Notes: a model not told the origin generated them from the sequence alone. Counted from the first letter of the stretch, positions 5,996 through 11,745 are shown. The stretch: DNA of 11,745 nucleotides from Melaminivora alkalimesophila (GCF_000282995.1 NZ_ALEE01000111.1:1-11745); one strand, 5' to 3'. Program-made: numbers and translations.

Positions 5996-6751
5996 TCAGC
6001 GCGATGCCTCCAGGTGGCGACGCGCCTGTGCCAGCTTGCTCCACAGCGTCCGCTCGCTGATGCCGGGCCGCCCTTCATGGTGGGCCAGTAGTGCACTGAT
6101 CACCGCATCCATGTTGCGGAAGGACGAGTAGGCAGAGCCCGCAGGGGACTTGCCCAACAGCAATGTCAGCAGGCCGCCAATGATGTTCAGGTAAGTCGAT
6201 TCGCTGCGCAGGCCCGGTTCACTCGTATCGCCCTCACGAATGCTAATGGCATGCTCCTTCGCCAACGCTTCGTGCTGTGCCTTCAGCGCCGCATGTAGTT
6301 GTGCGAGTTCGGCAAGCTGCAGCTTGGCGGCCTCGCGATCGGCCAGCAACACGTTCAGCATGGCGACGCTCACCGCAGGATGCAGTTCGCGCTCGATGCC
6401 GTCGAACAGGAATGGAGGCCGCTCACCGGGGTAGTAATGCGACATCCACGCCTTCAGGTCGACGTGGCGCACGATCAACGCAGGATCGTCGAGTGCGGGG
6501 CGCTGAGGCTCCTGCGCCATGCCTGCCTTGCCGTAAGAAAGTTCATCGTGTGCCAATGCGTCGAAGATGCGCTCGGAGAAAAGGCGCAGCAAGGGCCAGC
6601 GCGGAAAGTCGTTCGGCTCAGGCATGGCACGTGGCCCGAGCGTTTCCAGAATCCGCGGCTCAAAGCGCAACAGTCCCGCCCAACGGACGGCCGCCTCGAT
6701 CGGGCGGTAGTAGATCCTGGCGCCAAAGGCAAGGCAACTCGATTTCTCCAT
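5996..6751 (-). CDS. Conserved ICE hypothetical protein (251 aa)
   Basis: A 251-aa soluble protein that I recognise only as a type of gene found next to alpA/parA in this ICE class; no function can be given. The N-terminal part is rich in Trp, Tyr and Arg (ARIYYRPIEAAVRWAGLLRF, then LRLFSERIFDALAHDELSYG). The middle holds VDLKAWMSHYYPGERPPFLF, followed by a predicted coiled-coil helix (LADREAAKLQLAELAQLHAA and on, about 155-185). The C-terminal half holds STYLNIIGGLLTLLLG and a final helical domain (SERTLWSKLAQARRHLEASR) that could be DNA-binding. The ATG at 6751 is preferred; an upstream GTG at 6796 would add 15 residues. The ribosome binding site is weak for both. It lies 124 bp upstream of the alpA-parA operon. 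Confidence 0.7.
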   Translation of the reverse strand: MEKSSCLAFGARIYYRPIEAAVRWAGLLRFEPRILETLGPRAMPEPNDFPRWPLLRLFSERIFDALAHDELSYGKAGMAQEPQRPALDDPALIVRHVDLKAWMSHYYPGERPPFLFDGIERELHPAVSVAMLNVLLADREAAKLQLAELAQLHAALKAQHEALAKEHAISIREGDTSEPGLRSESTYLNIIGGLLTLLLGKSPAGSAYSSFRNMDAVISALLAHHEGRPGISERTLWSKLAQARRHLEASR

Positions 6752-7144
6752 GTCGCGTGCGTCCCATCGTCGGATCGAACTCTGGCAGACGCGCACCGCC
6801 CAAGTGGGCGAGGCGATTGCCCAGAAATCCGGATGAAGCGCAGGGCCGGCCGGGATCGTGGAAGGAAGCGTTGCATCGGCGCTGACGGCCGGCCAAGGGC
6901 GAACTACATCTTGCTACGCTTGAAACTCCTCAACCATGATGCGGGCGCTTTGCCTTTGGACCGGCACGCGGCTTGGTGGTCGCGCTCCCCTGGAGTCAAG
7001 CATGGGTGCCGCGCTTTACCCGAAACCTGGTCAAAGTTTTCCGTAGGAATTCCAACGGCGTAAAGTGCCAATGCGTCAACAGGATGAGTCGGTTTGCAAC
7101 CAGCAAAAGCTCATGCGTTCCGCGTCAGTGAAATGACCGGTGCG
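6752..7144. other. Junction region without a convincing gene
   Basis: Between the start of the 251-aa gene and the left end of the insertion sequence I see no gene with a ribosome binding site and GC3-biased codons. The plus-strand frame through here (part of 6299-7063) is antisense to the 251-aa gene. In PFGI-1-type ICEs this is the side where the element ends at its att site, but I find no tRNA 3' end or obvious att core. It also does not encode the N-terminal part of the RepA whose C terminus lies beyond the IS. It should contain the promoter of the 251-aa gene, but I cannot pick one reliably. Confidence 0.5.
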
Positions 7145-7145
7145 T

Positions 7146-7167
7146 GTCAAGGTAGTTGCCGCCTGAT
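7146..7167 (+). repeat. Left terminal inverted repeat of the IS
   Basis: GTCAAGGTAGTTGCCGCCTGAT read inward in two parts (GTCAAGG, then TAGTTGCCGCCTGAT) pairs with the complement of 8767-8789. It abuts the orfB stop codon at 7168-7170. It is at the 3' side of the transposase genes. Confidence 0.8.
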
Positions 7168-8265
7168 TCATGCAGCCAATTGTTTATTGCAGACGCCCTC
7201 TGGTTCCGGTCGCCAGGCGGCGGCCAGCGCGTCCCGTTCCGGGTTGAGCGTCACCGGGCCGACCGGCGTCCAGTTGCGCGTGTGTCCGCTCCAGCGGCGC
7301 GGGTTGCGGCGCCTGGCTTCCTGGTACAGCGCGTGGCGCCGCCGCAGCAGCTCGCGGTCCTCTCCGCGATGGCGCTGCGCGGGCGCCACGTAGCGCAGGC
7401 CGCTGTGTCCGTGCTCGTGGTTGTACCAGTCGACGAATCCCTGCGCCCAGCGACGTGCTTCGGCGATGTCGGCAAAGCCCTTGGCCGGAAAGCCGGGGCG
7501 GTACTTGGCGGTGCGGAACAGCGACTCGACAAAGGCGTTGTCGTCGCTCACCCGCGGACGCGAGTAGGAGGGCGTCACGCCGAGCCATTGCAGCATCGCC
7601 AGCACGGTCGTTGCCTTCAGCGCCTGGCCGTTGTCGCCGTGCAGCACCGGCCTGGTTGTTGCCGCATGGATGCCTTCGGCCAAGGCGGTGCGCTTGAGCA
7701 GCTGCGCCGCGTGCTCGCCGGTTTCCGAGGCGTGCACTTCGTAGCCGACGATCTTGCGGCTGTAGAGGTCGAGGATCAGGTACAGGTAGAACCACTGTCC
7801 CGCCACCGTGCGCGGCAGCCAGGTCACGTCCCAGCACCAGACCTGGCCAGGGGCGCGGGCAACGTGCGTGGTCGGCGGGCGCGTGGCTTGGGGCGGCTTG
7901 GCGCGGCCGCGGTGTGAGACCTGATCGGCCGCGCGCATGACGCGGTAGAACGTGCGCTCGCTGGCCAGATAGACGCCCTCGTCGGCCAGGCGCGGCACTA
8001 TTTGAGCCGGCGGCAAGGGCGCAAAACGCGGTTCGTTGACCACTCGCAGGATCTCGGCGCGCTCGGTCTCGCTCAGCGCATGCGCCGGCCGCTTGCGCTC
8101 GACCTCGGGTCGGCGATCGGGGCGGACCTCGCCATCGGTCTGCCAGCGCTGGAACGTGCGTGGATCGATGCCGGCCACCGCACAGGCGGGGGCCAACCGC
8201 GCCCCGGCCACGCGCGCCGCCTCGATGTCGCGGATCAATCGCTGGCGATCCTCCAACGCACTCAT
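7168..8265 (-). CDS. IS3-family transposase OrfB (DDE integrase core)
   Basis: A 365-aa OrfB. The N-terminal ~110 residues form the helix-turn-helix-like HTH_21 region (LPPAQIVPRLADEGVYLASE). The retroviral-integrase-like core follows with the catalytic triad Asp146 (VWCWDVTW), Asp211 (VLHGDNGQ) and Glu247 (SDDNAFVESLF). The Asp-Glu spacing of 35 residues and the following RTAKYRP (Lys/Arg) are diagnostic. The ATG overlaps the orfA stop as ATGA (8265-8262). The same frame is also reached from orfA by a -1 shift at an A-run (8304-8298), giving an OrfAB fusion, the form that transposes in IS3 elements. No frameshift or stop interrupts it. Confidence 0.92.
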   Translation of the reverse strand: MSALEDRQRLIRDIEAARVAGARLAPACAVAGIDPRTFQRWQTDGEVRPDRRPEVERKRPAHALSETERAEILRVVNEPRFAPLPPAQIVPRLADEGVYLASERTFYRVMRAADQVSHRGRAKPPQATRPPTTHVARAPGQVWCWDVTWLPRTVAGQWFYLYLILDLYSRKIVGYEVHASETGEHAAQLLKRTALAEGIHAATTRPVLHGDNGQALKATTVLAMLQWLGVTPSYSRPRVSDDNAFVESLFRTAKYRPGFPAKGFADIAEARRWAQGFVDWYNHEHGHSGLRYVAPAQRHRGEDRELLRRRHALYQEARRRNPRRWSGHTRNWTPVGPVTLNPERDALAAAWRPEPEGVCNKQLAA

Positions 8266-8732
8266 GCGTCCGCGTCCTTTCGGAAGATCGCCTCGACTTT
8301 TTTTGACAGCACCAGCAGTGCCGCCGCCTCGGCCAAGGCCTTGTCCTTGCGCCGCAGTTCGCGTTCCAGCTCGGCCACGCGACGACGCTCGGCCTTGGCA
8401 TCGGCCTTCACTGGGCTTGAGTCCGGATTCGCCAAGGCGCTGATCGCCGCCGCTCGCCACTCGTCGAGCTCGCTCGGGTAAAGCCCATGCGAACGGCACC
8501 ACGCGTTGCGCGCTTCCTCGCTCAGCGCGGCCGTGGTCAGCACCGCCTCGAAGCGCGCCGCCGCGGTCCAGCCGCCGCTCTTCTTGCCCGAGGCCAGCGC
8601 ATCGGCGCGCCAACGCTCCAAGGTCGCAACCGACACGCCGATCTCGCGCGACACCACGACCACATCTGCACTCTCAGGCGGCAACAGCCGAGCCACCGCC
8701 TTGTCCTTGAACGCTTGTCCGTATCGAGCCAC
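8262..8732 (-). CDS. IS3-family OrfA
   Basis: A 156-aa OrfA, longer than the ~90-100 aa common in the family. The N-terminal helix-turn-helix (YGQAFKDKAVARLLPPESAD, then VVSREIGVSVATLERWRADA) recognises the IS ends. A second helical segment (RFEAVLTTAALSEEARNAWC) is followed by GLYPSELDEWRAAAI, which resembles a second HTH. The C-terminal leucine-zipper-like helix (RRRVAELERELRRKDKALAE and on) would mediate multimerisation with OrfAB. The start at 8732 gives the usual MARYGQ-type N terminus, 35 bp inside the right IS end. Near its 3' end it carries the A-AAA-AAA-G frameshift site. OrfA alone usually modulates transposition. Confidence 0.9.
   Translation of the reverse strand: MARYGQAFKDKAVARLLPPESADVVVVSREIGVSVATLERWRADALASGKKSGGWTAAARFEAVLTTAALSEEARNAWCRSHGLYPSELDEWRAAAISALANPDSSPVKADAKAERRRVAELERELRRKDKALAEAAALLVLSKKVEAIFRKDADA
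8298..8304 (-). other. Programmed -1 frameshift slippery site
   Basis: Seven consecutive A residues on the minus strand read TCA AAA AAA GTC in the orfA frame, a canonical A_AAA_AAA heptamer followed by G. A -1 slip joins orfA (up to LVLSKK) to the orfB frame (SRGDLPKGRGRMSALED), giving the OrfAB transposase. A purine-rich GGACGCGG and the ATGA start/stop follow within 40 nt. Confidence 0.75.
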
Positions 8733-8766
8733 TTCCTCGTTCCTCTCGCCCCCGGGTCAATGATCT

Positions 8767-8789
8767 ATCAGGGCGGCAACTATTCTGAC
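8767..8789 (-). repeat. Right terminal inverted repeat of the IS
   Basis: On the minus strand this reads GTCAGAATAGTTGCCGCC then CTGAT, matching the left end at 18 of 22 aligned positions plus one inserted C. It lies upstream of orfA and directly abuts the truncated replication initiator gene. Confidence 0.8.
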
Positions 8790-9103
8790 GCGGGGGGATG
8801 GACGAGGCCCTGGTGCTCACCATCGATCCGGCCTATTTCCGGCTGACCGGCGGCATCGAGCGCTGGCTGTACCGCCTGGTGCGCAAGCACGGCGGGCGCC
8901 AGGAAGCTGGCTGGCAGTTCGACTTCCAGCACCTGTACCGCAAATCGGGCAGCGTGGCGCGGTATTACGACTTCGCGGCCGACCTGCGCGCCCTGGTGGC
9001 GCGGCAGGCCTTGCCTGGCTACCACTTGCGCATCGAGCAGGTGGCGGGCATTGCCTCGCCGTTGCTGATGTTCCGGCCCGTGCCGTCCGCGGCACGGGGA
9101 TAA
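8790..9103 (+). pseudogene. repA: Replication initiator RepA (RPA family), C-terminal remnant
   Basis: The frame running from the IS edge to the stop at 9101-9103 encodes about 100 residues that match the C-terminal part of plasmid RPA-type replication initiators. These include ALVLTIDPAYFRLTGGIERW, LYRLVRKHGGRQ, then the DNA-binding winged-helix region FDFQHLYRKSGSVARYYDFA and PGYHLRIEQV. Family members are roughly 280 aa or more, so nearly two thirds is missing. It is not found on the far side of the IS. The internal ATG at 8798 is probably a native internal Met and has no clear ribosome binding site. The rest would lack the N-terminal winged helix and dimer interface, so it is most likely non-functional. 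The iterons it would bind lie directly downstream. Confidence 0.8.
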
Positions 9104-9127
9104 ACGGTGCGTGGCCTGTGGACGGGC

Positions 9128-9191
9128 TCGTGCTATCAGGCAACAAAGGTATCGTGCTATCAGGCAACGAATCCTCGTGCTATCAGGCAAC
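9128..9191 (+). repeat. Three iterons, candidate replication origin
   Basis: TGCTATCAGGCAAC is repeated perfectly at 9131-9144, 9155-9168 and 9178-9191, each preceded by CG and followed by A/G-A. The spacing is 24 and 23 bp, about two helical turns and typical of plasmid iterons. They start about 25 bp after the repA stop. In RPA-type replicons such repeats bind RepA and form the origin. Variable spacers and only three copies argue against a CRISPR array. Confidence 0.8.
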
Positions 9192-9231
9192 AAAATCGGC
9201 CGCAAAGCCAATGCTGGCGCGGATTTCGGCC

Positions 9232-9270
9232 TCTCTTAACTTTCCTAACTCAAATTCTCTAACTGGTAGT
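9232..9270 (+). promoter_or_regulatory. AT-rich repeat region: candidate parA promoter and partition site
   Basis: This is the only markedly AT-rich stretch in the right block. TTAACT (9236), CTAACT (9245) and CTAACT (9259) form short direct repeats. TTAACT (9236-9241) and TCTAAC (9258-9263) with a 16-bp spacer resemble a sigma-70 promoter (4 of 6 matches each). Position between iterons and parA also fits an origin unwinding element, or the operator/centromere recognised by the 90-aa ParA partner. These roles cannot be separated from sequence alone. Confidence 0.4.
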
Positions 9271-9356
9271 AGAGGCGCCGCGCCACGGTGGACAACCGCC
9301 AGGCGGCACGATGCGCGGCGGAGAAAGACCGGCTTTCCAGCACGGAGGGCCGCGCC

Positions 9357-9995
9357 ATGATCGTCGCGCTGCTCAACCAAAAAGGCGGCGTGGGCAAGAC
9401 CACGCTCGCCACGCACATCGCCGGCGAGCTGGCGATGCGCGGCCAGCACGTCGTGCTGCTGGACGCCGACCCGCAGGGTTCATCGCTGGACTGGACACAG
9501 CGCAGAAGCCAGCAAGGCTTGCCACGGCTGTTCAGTGCCGTGGGCCTCGCCCGCGAAACGCTGCATCAGGAAGCGCCAGAACTCGCCAGGCGGACCGATC
9601 ACGTCGTCATTGATGGTCCACCCAGGATCGCTGCCTTGGCGCGCTCCGCGCTGCTGGCGGCCGAGCGCGTGCTGATCCCGGTGCAGCCCAGCCCCTACGA
9701 CCTGTGGGCCAGCGCCGAGATGGTGGCGCTGATCCGCGAGGCGCAGGTGTTCCGGCCGCTGCTCCGCGCGGCCTTCGTCATCAATCGGCGCGTCAGCACC
9801 ACGGTGATCGGGCGCGAAGCGCGCCAGGCGCTCGCCGACCAGCCGCTTCCTGCGCTGCGCTCGGAAGTGCATCAACGCATCGTGTTCGCCGACAGCGTGG
9901 CCGCTGGTCGGCTTGCACGCGAGACGGCACCGGACAGTGCCGCCGCCCGCGAAATCACCGCGCTGGTGGACGAGCTGCTGCGGTGGCCGACATGA
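9357..9995 (+). CDS. parA: Small ParA-family partition ATPase of the second element
   Basis: A 212-aa ParA of the short type, with no N-terminal helix-turn-helix. The deviant Walker A KGGVGKTT is at residues 9-16, A' VVLLDADPQGS at 32-42, and Walker B HVVIDGPPRI at about 83-92. It is clearly different from the longer ICE ParA at 4746-5612. The ATG at 9357 is chosen because GGAGGG lies 7 nt upstream and the Walker motif is then at the usual position; the earlier in-frame ATG at 9288 has neither. The stop overlaps the next ATG as ATGA. With the following small protein it should form a plasmid-type partition pair, a usual neighbour of repA and iterons. Confidence 0.92.
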   Translation: MIVALLNQKGGVGKTTLATHIAGELAMRGQHVVLLDADPQGSSLDWTQRRSQQGLPRLFSAVGLARETLHQEAPELARRTDHVVIDGPPRIAALARSALLAAERVLIPVQPSPYDLWASAEMVALIREAQVFRPLLRAAFVINRRVSTTVIGREARQALADQPLPALRSEVHQRIVFADSVAAGRLARETAPDSAAAREITALVDELLRWPT

Positions 9996-10264
9996 CGGCG
10001 AAGCCACCGATACGTGCAAAGCGCGTCGGCATCGGCGCGCGTCCACCCGCGAATCCGCACGCCGAGGCGTGGATTCGCCAGGGCGATGCCGATGCGCTGG
10101 GCAAGGGCGACCTCTACACGGCTCGCCTGACCCTCGACATCACGCCCGCCATGCGGGCGCGCATCAAGGTGTCGGCCTTCACGCAAGGCGTGACCGTGGC
10201 CGATCTGCTGCGCGGCCTGCTGGAGCGCGAGTTTCCAGAGAACCGCAGGGAGAACACACCATGA
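9992..10264 (+). CDS. Putative centromere-binding partner of ParA (90 aa)
   Basis: A 90-aa basic protein. The first ~40 residues are Arg/Pro-rich and probably flexible (KPPIRAKRVGIGARPPAN, then AEAWIRQGDADALGKGD). The last ~50 have a ribbon-helix-helix pattern: strand YTARLTLDITP, helix AMRARIKVSAFTQG, turn VTV, helix ADLLRGLLEREF. That layout (flexible N terminus plus RHH) is seen in ParG/ParB-like proteins paired with short ParA ATPases. It overlaps parA (ATGA at 9992-9995) and DUF2840 (ATGA at 10261-10264). A GTG three codons upstream is an alternative start. Role as ParA partner is an inference from fold and context. Confidence 0.8.
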   Translation: MTAKPPIRAKRVGIGARPPANPHAEAWIRQGDADALGKGDLYTARLTLDITPAMRARIKVSAFTQGVTVADLLRGLLEREFPENRRENTP

Positions 10265-10806
10265 CTGCATCCGCTTCGCCGGCCTCCGCACCTGTTGCCA
10301 TCGCGGCCACGGCTGCACTCGCAGCGCCTACCGGCCAGCCTGCCAGCGCGCCGCTGACGCGCGTGGCGCTGGCCTACATCGAGGCCCGTTTCAAGCTCTA
10401 CCTGCGCTTCGGTGAACCCGCGCGCACCCTCCAGCTCGACCGCTGGCGGCGCAGCGCGGTGTTCCTGCCGGGCGCCGTGTTCTGCCGCATCCGCTGGCAG
10501 GCTAATGACTACGGCACCGTGCGCTGGCAGCTCATGGTCATGCAGGCTTGCACGCCGCTCGATGCGGCGCAGCGCATCCCCGGCGTGCAGCCGGGCGCGC
10601 GCTTGCTGCTGCACGCCGAGGGTGAAAACCAGGTGCACGCCGTGCTGGAACGCATCGACGCCATCGAGGCGCTGGGCATCGCACCTGTCGGTGCCTCGCC
10701 CGCGTACTGGCGCACGCTCGCCAACCGGCTCGCTGCGCGCCTGCCGCTGCCCGAATACACCGCCGAGCGGCACGCCGCATGGCTCATCGGGAGGGCGCTG
10801 CCATGA
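10261..10806 (+). CDS. DUF2840 domain protein
   Basis: A 181-aa protein of the DUF2840 family, a regular neighbour of parA and traF in RP4/Tn4371-like transfer modules of Proteobacteria. The first ~35 residues are Ala/Pro-rich low complexity. The conserved core starts at LTRVALAYIEARFKLYLRFG and includes WRRSAVFLPGAVFCRIRWQA, NDYGTVRWQLMVMQA, PGVQPGARLLLHAEGENQVH and the C-terminal SPAYWRTLANRLAARLPLPE. No catalytic residues, membrane segments or signal peptide are visible. The function is unknown. The ATG at 10261 has AGGGAG upstream and overlaps the previous stop; the end overlaps the peptidase start (ATGA at 10803-10806). Confidence 0.88.
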   Translation: MTASASPASAPVAIAATAALAAPTGQPASAPLTRVALAYIEARFKLYLRFGEPARTLQLDRWRRSAVFLPGAVFCRIRWQANDYGTVRWQLMVMQACTPLDAAQRIPGVQPGARLLLHAEGENQVHAVLERIDAIEALGIAPVGASPAYWRTLANRLAARLPLPEYTAERHAAWLIGRALP

Positions 10807-11390
10807 ACGCCGTTTCGACTACCGGCACCGCGCCGCGTCCTCGCTCGCGCCTGCGCGCTCGCATCGTACTTGCGGGCCTGTCCGCCTGCGGCCTCGCTGC
10901 GCTGGCCTGGGCGTCCTTCGTGCATCCGCTGCCGCGCCTGATCTACAACCCGTCCGATAGCGTGGCGGTCGGCTGGTATCGCGTCGATCCACTGGGCCGC
11001 GGCACCGGCTCGCTGCCACGTCCTTTGTCCGTGGGCAGCATCGTCCTGACCACGCTGCCGCCAGAGGCTGCCGCGCTGGCTGCGCAGCGCGGCTACCTGC
11101 CGGCGCGCGTGCCGTTGCTCAAGCGGGTGGGCGCGATCGCGCCGCAGGAGGTGTGCATCACTGGTCGCACCGTCCGCATAGACGGCGTGCCTTCGGCCGC
11201 CGCGCTGCCTGCTGATCGCTGGGGCCGGCTGCTGCCATCCTGGCAGCAATGCCGTCGCCTTCAACCCGGCGAACTGTTCCTGCTCAGTACGACCAACCCG
11301 GCGTCGTTCGACAGCAGGTATTTCGGGCCGGTCAGCGCATCCGCCGTGATCGGCGTCGCGCATCCGGTCTGGCTGGAGTCACGCCCATGA
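10803..11390 (+). CDS. traF: TraF-type S26 signal peptidase (conjugal pilin processing)
   Basis: A 195-aa membrane-anchored serine peptidase of family S26, TraF branch. A basic N terminus precedes one membrane segment at about 20-40 (IVLAGLSACGLAALAWASFV). The nucleophile is Ser53 in NPSDSVAVGWYRVDP, and the general-base Lys107 is in VPLLKRVGAIAP. The late GELFLLSTTNPASFDSRYFG block is also conserved. In RP4 TraF processes and cyclises the TrbC pilin subunit in the periplasm. The ATG at 10803 is supported by GGGAGGG 7 nt upstream and the ATGA overlap with DUF2840; an in-frame ATG at 10779 is less likely. Relaxase and trb genes usually follow, beyond this window. Confidence 0.92.
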   Translation: MNAVSTTGTAPRPRSRLRARIVLAGLSACGLAALAWASFVHPLPRLIYNPSDSVAVGWYRVDPLGRGTGSLPRPLSVGSIVLTTLPPEAAALAAQRGYLPARVPLLKRVGAIAPQEVCITGRTVRIDGVPSAAALPADRWGRLLPSWQQCRRLQPGELFLLSTTNPASFDSRYFGPVSASAVIGVAHPVWLESRP

Positions 11391-11745
11391 TGGCCGCCGA
11401 CTCGCTGCACGTTGCCGTGCATCTTGTCGTGCCATCGGGCATGTCGTTCTGTTGGCCGTCGCCGTGTCGTCATGCGTGCAGTGCAGGTGCATTCGCACCG
11501 CACTTCGCGCTGCCTCCGGCGCAGCCGTCCCGTGTGCAGGCGTCTTGCCTCGAACGCGCCCGGCCTATGGCCGTCGCCGCGTTCGCCGGCGCGCTGGCTG
11601 CTCACGCAGCAGCGCCGCCGGGCCGCCGCTGCCCGGAGCGTCAGAGAGGGGCAAATGCGGAAGGCAAGACAAAAGGGTGCGGCACCTGTCGGCCCGCAAA
11701 GCCAGTCTGCACGTGGGAGTGGCGCGGCACGGAGCGGCTTCGCCG
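11387..11745 (+). CDS. Possible gene, open to the right edge, unrecognised
   Basis: A frame begins at the ATG overlapping the TraF stop (ATGA at 11387-11390), with GGAG 8 nt upstream, and stays open for 119 codons to the window edge. The overlap style matches the three preceding junctions, which favours a real start. Against it, the residues are rich in Ala, Pro, Arg, His and Cys without a recognisable domain (starts MMAADSLHVAVHLVVPSG), and codon bias weakens after about 11630. A different frame opens at an ATG at 11655 with a purine-rich GAGAGGGG just before it. That could be the true start of the next gene (for example a relaxase), which would make 11391-11654 a leader. Confidence 0.35.
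   Translation, partial: MMAADSLHVAVHLVVPSGMSFCWPSPCRHACSAGAFAPHFALPPAQPSRVQASCLERARPMAVAAFAGALAAHAAAPPGRRCPERQRGANAEGKTKGCGTCRPAKPVCTWEWRGTERLR
11480..11504 (+). other. Stem-loop downstream of traF
   Basis: AGTGCAGGTGC (11480-11490) pairs with GCACCGCACT (11495-11504) across an ATTC loop, with one bulged base and ten pairs. It lies in the region between traF and the expected relaxase gene, where oriT or translational control elements are often found in such modules. It could equally be chance in GC-rich sequence. Confidence 0.35.

Larger units (their letters stand above)
7146..8789 (-). mobile_element. IS3-family insertion sequence, apparently intact
   Basis: A 1.64-kb element with two overlapping minus-strand genes, orfA (8262-8732) and orfB (7168-8265), and related inverted ends. 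Reading inward, both ends begin GTCA, differ at three bases, then share TAGTTGCCGCC and TGAT (one extra C on the right). The transposase catalytic triad and an A-rich frameshift site are intact, so it could be active. If the left end is taken one base further out (7145), GCG flanks both sides (7142-7144 and 8790-8792). However, the two flanks belong to different elements, so this is weak evidence for a target duplication. The IS sits exactly where the replication initiator gene is cut. I cannot assign an IS3 subgroup or ISfinder name. Confidence 0.9.

Noticed and set aside
6299..7063. 254-codon plus-strand frame reaching into the gap before the IS
   Set aside because: It is mostly antisense to the 251-aa gene and shows no similarity to the missing RepA N terminus or other families.
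6752..7144. tRNA gene or att core marking the ICE end
   Set aside because: No cloverleaf, T-loop GTTCGAAT-like sequence or CCA end was seen on either strand.
7142..8792. GCG on both sides of the IS as a 3-bp target duplication
   Set aside because: It needs an asymmetric choice of ends, three bases are easily matched by chance in GC-rich DNA, and the two flanks come from different elements.
9128..9191. CRISPR array
   Set aside because: Only three 14-bp repeats with 9-10 bp spacers directly after a repA gene; these are iterons.

Overview
The DNA is GC-rich (roughly two-thirds G+C by eye) with strong GC3 bias. Its gene families are typical of mobile elements in Gammaproteobacteria and Betaproteobacteria such as Pseudomonas, Xanthomonadaceae and Bordetella relatives. 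No chromosomal housekeeping gene is visible, so the host cannot be named from this window. Everything here looks like accessory DNA: parts of two different integrative or conjugative elements joined at an insertion sequence.

Left block (1-6751, all genes on the minus strand) is the maintenance and replication module of a PFGI-1/ICEclc-type integrative and conjugative element (ICE). In transcription order it holds a 251-aa hypothetical gene, an AlpA-like regulator, ParA, a small HicA-like protein, an ICE-type ParB, a DUF2857 protein and an STY4528-family replication protein. Starts and stops overlap or nearly touch from parA to the STY4528 gene, so these are probably one operon controlling element maintenance and replication after excision. 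Downstream of it sits a RelB/DinJ-RelE/ParE toxin-antitoxin cassette with a third small gene. The cassette is bracketed by two imperfect 42-bp direct repeats, each containing a dyad. The start of what may be the next ICE gene runs off the left edge.

Middle (6752-8789): a stretch of about 390 bp without a convincing gene, then an apparently intact IS3-family element with orfA, orfB, an A-rich frameshift site, an ATGA junction, a complete DD(35)E triad and related terminal repeats.

Right block (8790-11745, plus strand) is the backbone of a second, unrelated element. It starts abruptly with the C-terminal ~100 residues of a plasmid-type replication initiator (RPA/RepA family), cut at the IS edge. 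Three tandem iterons and an AT-rich repeat region follow. Then comes a tightly packed operon of a small ParA, a 90-aa putative centromere-binding protein, a DUF2840 protein and a TraF-type S26 signal peptidase, and a reading frame open to the right edge. Four successive junctions use the overlap ATGA. This order is typical of RP4/Tn4371-like conjugation modules, where a relaxase and trb genes usually follow.

The main points of interest are the composite structure (two replication/partition modules back to back with an IS and a beheaded repA between them), the repeat-bounded toxin-antitoxin cassette, a palindrome cluster inside the STY4528 replication gene, and the orphaned iteron origin.
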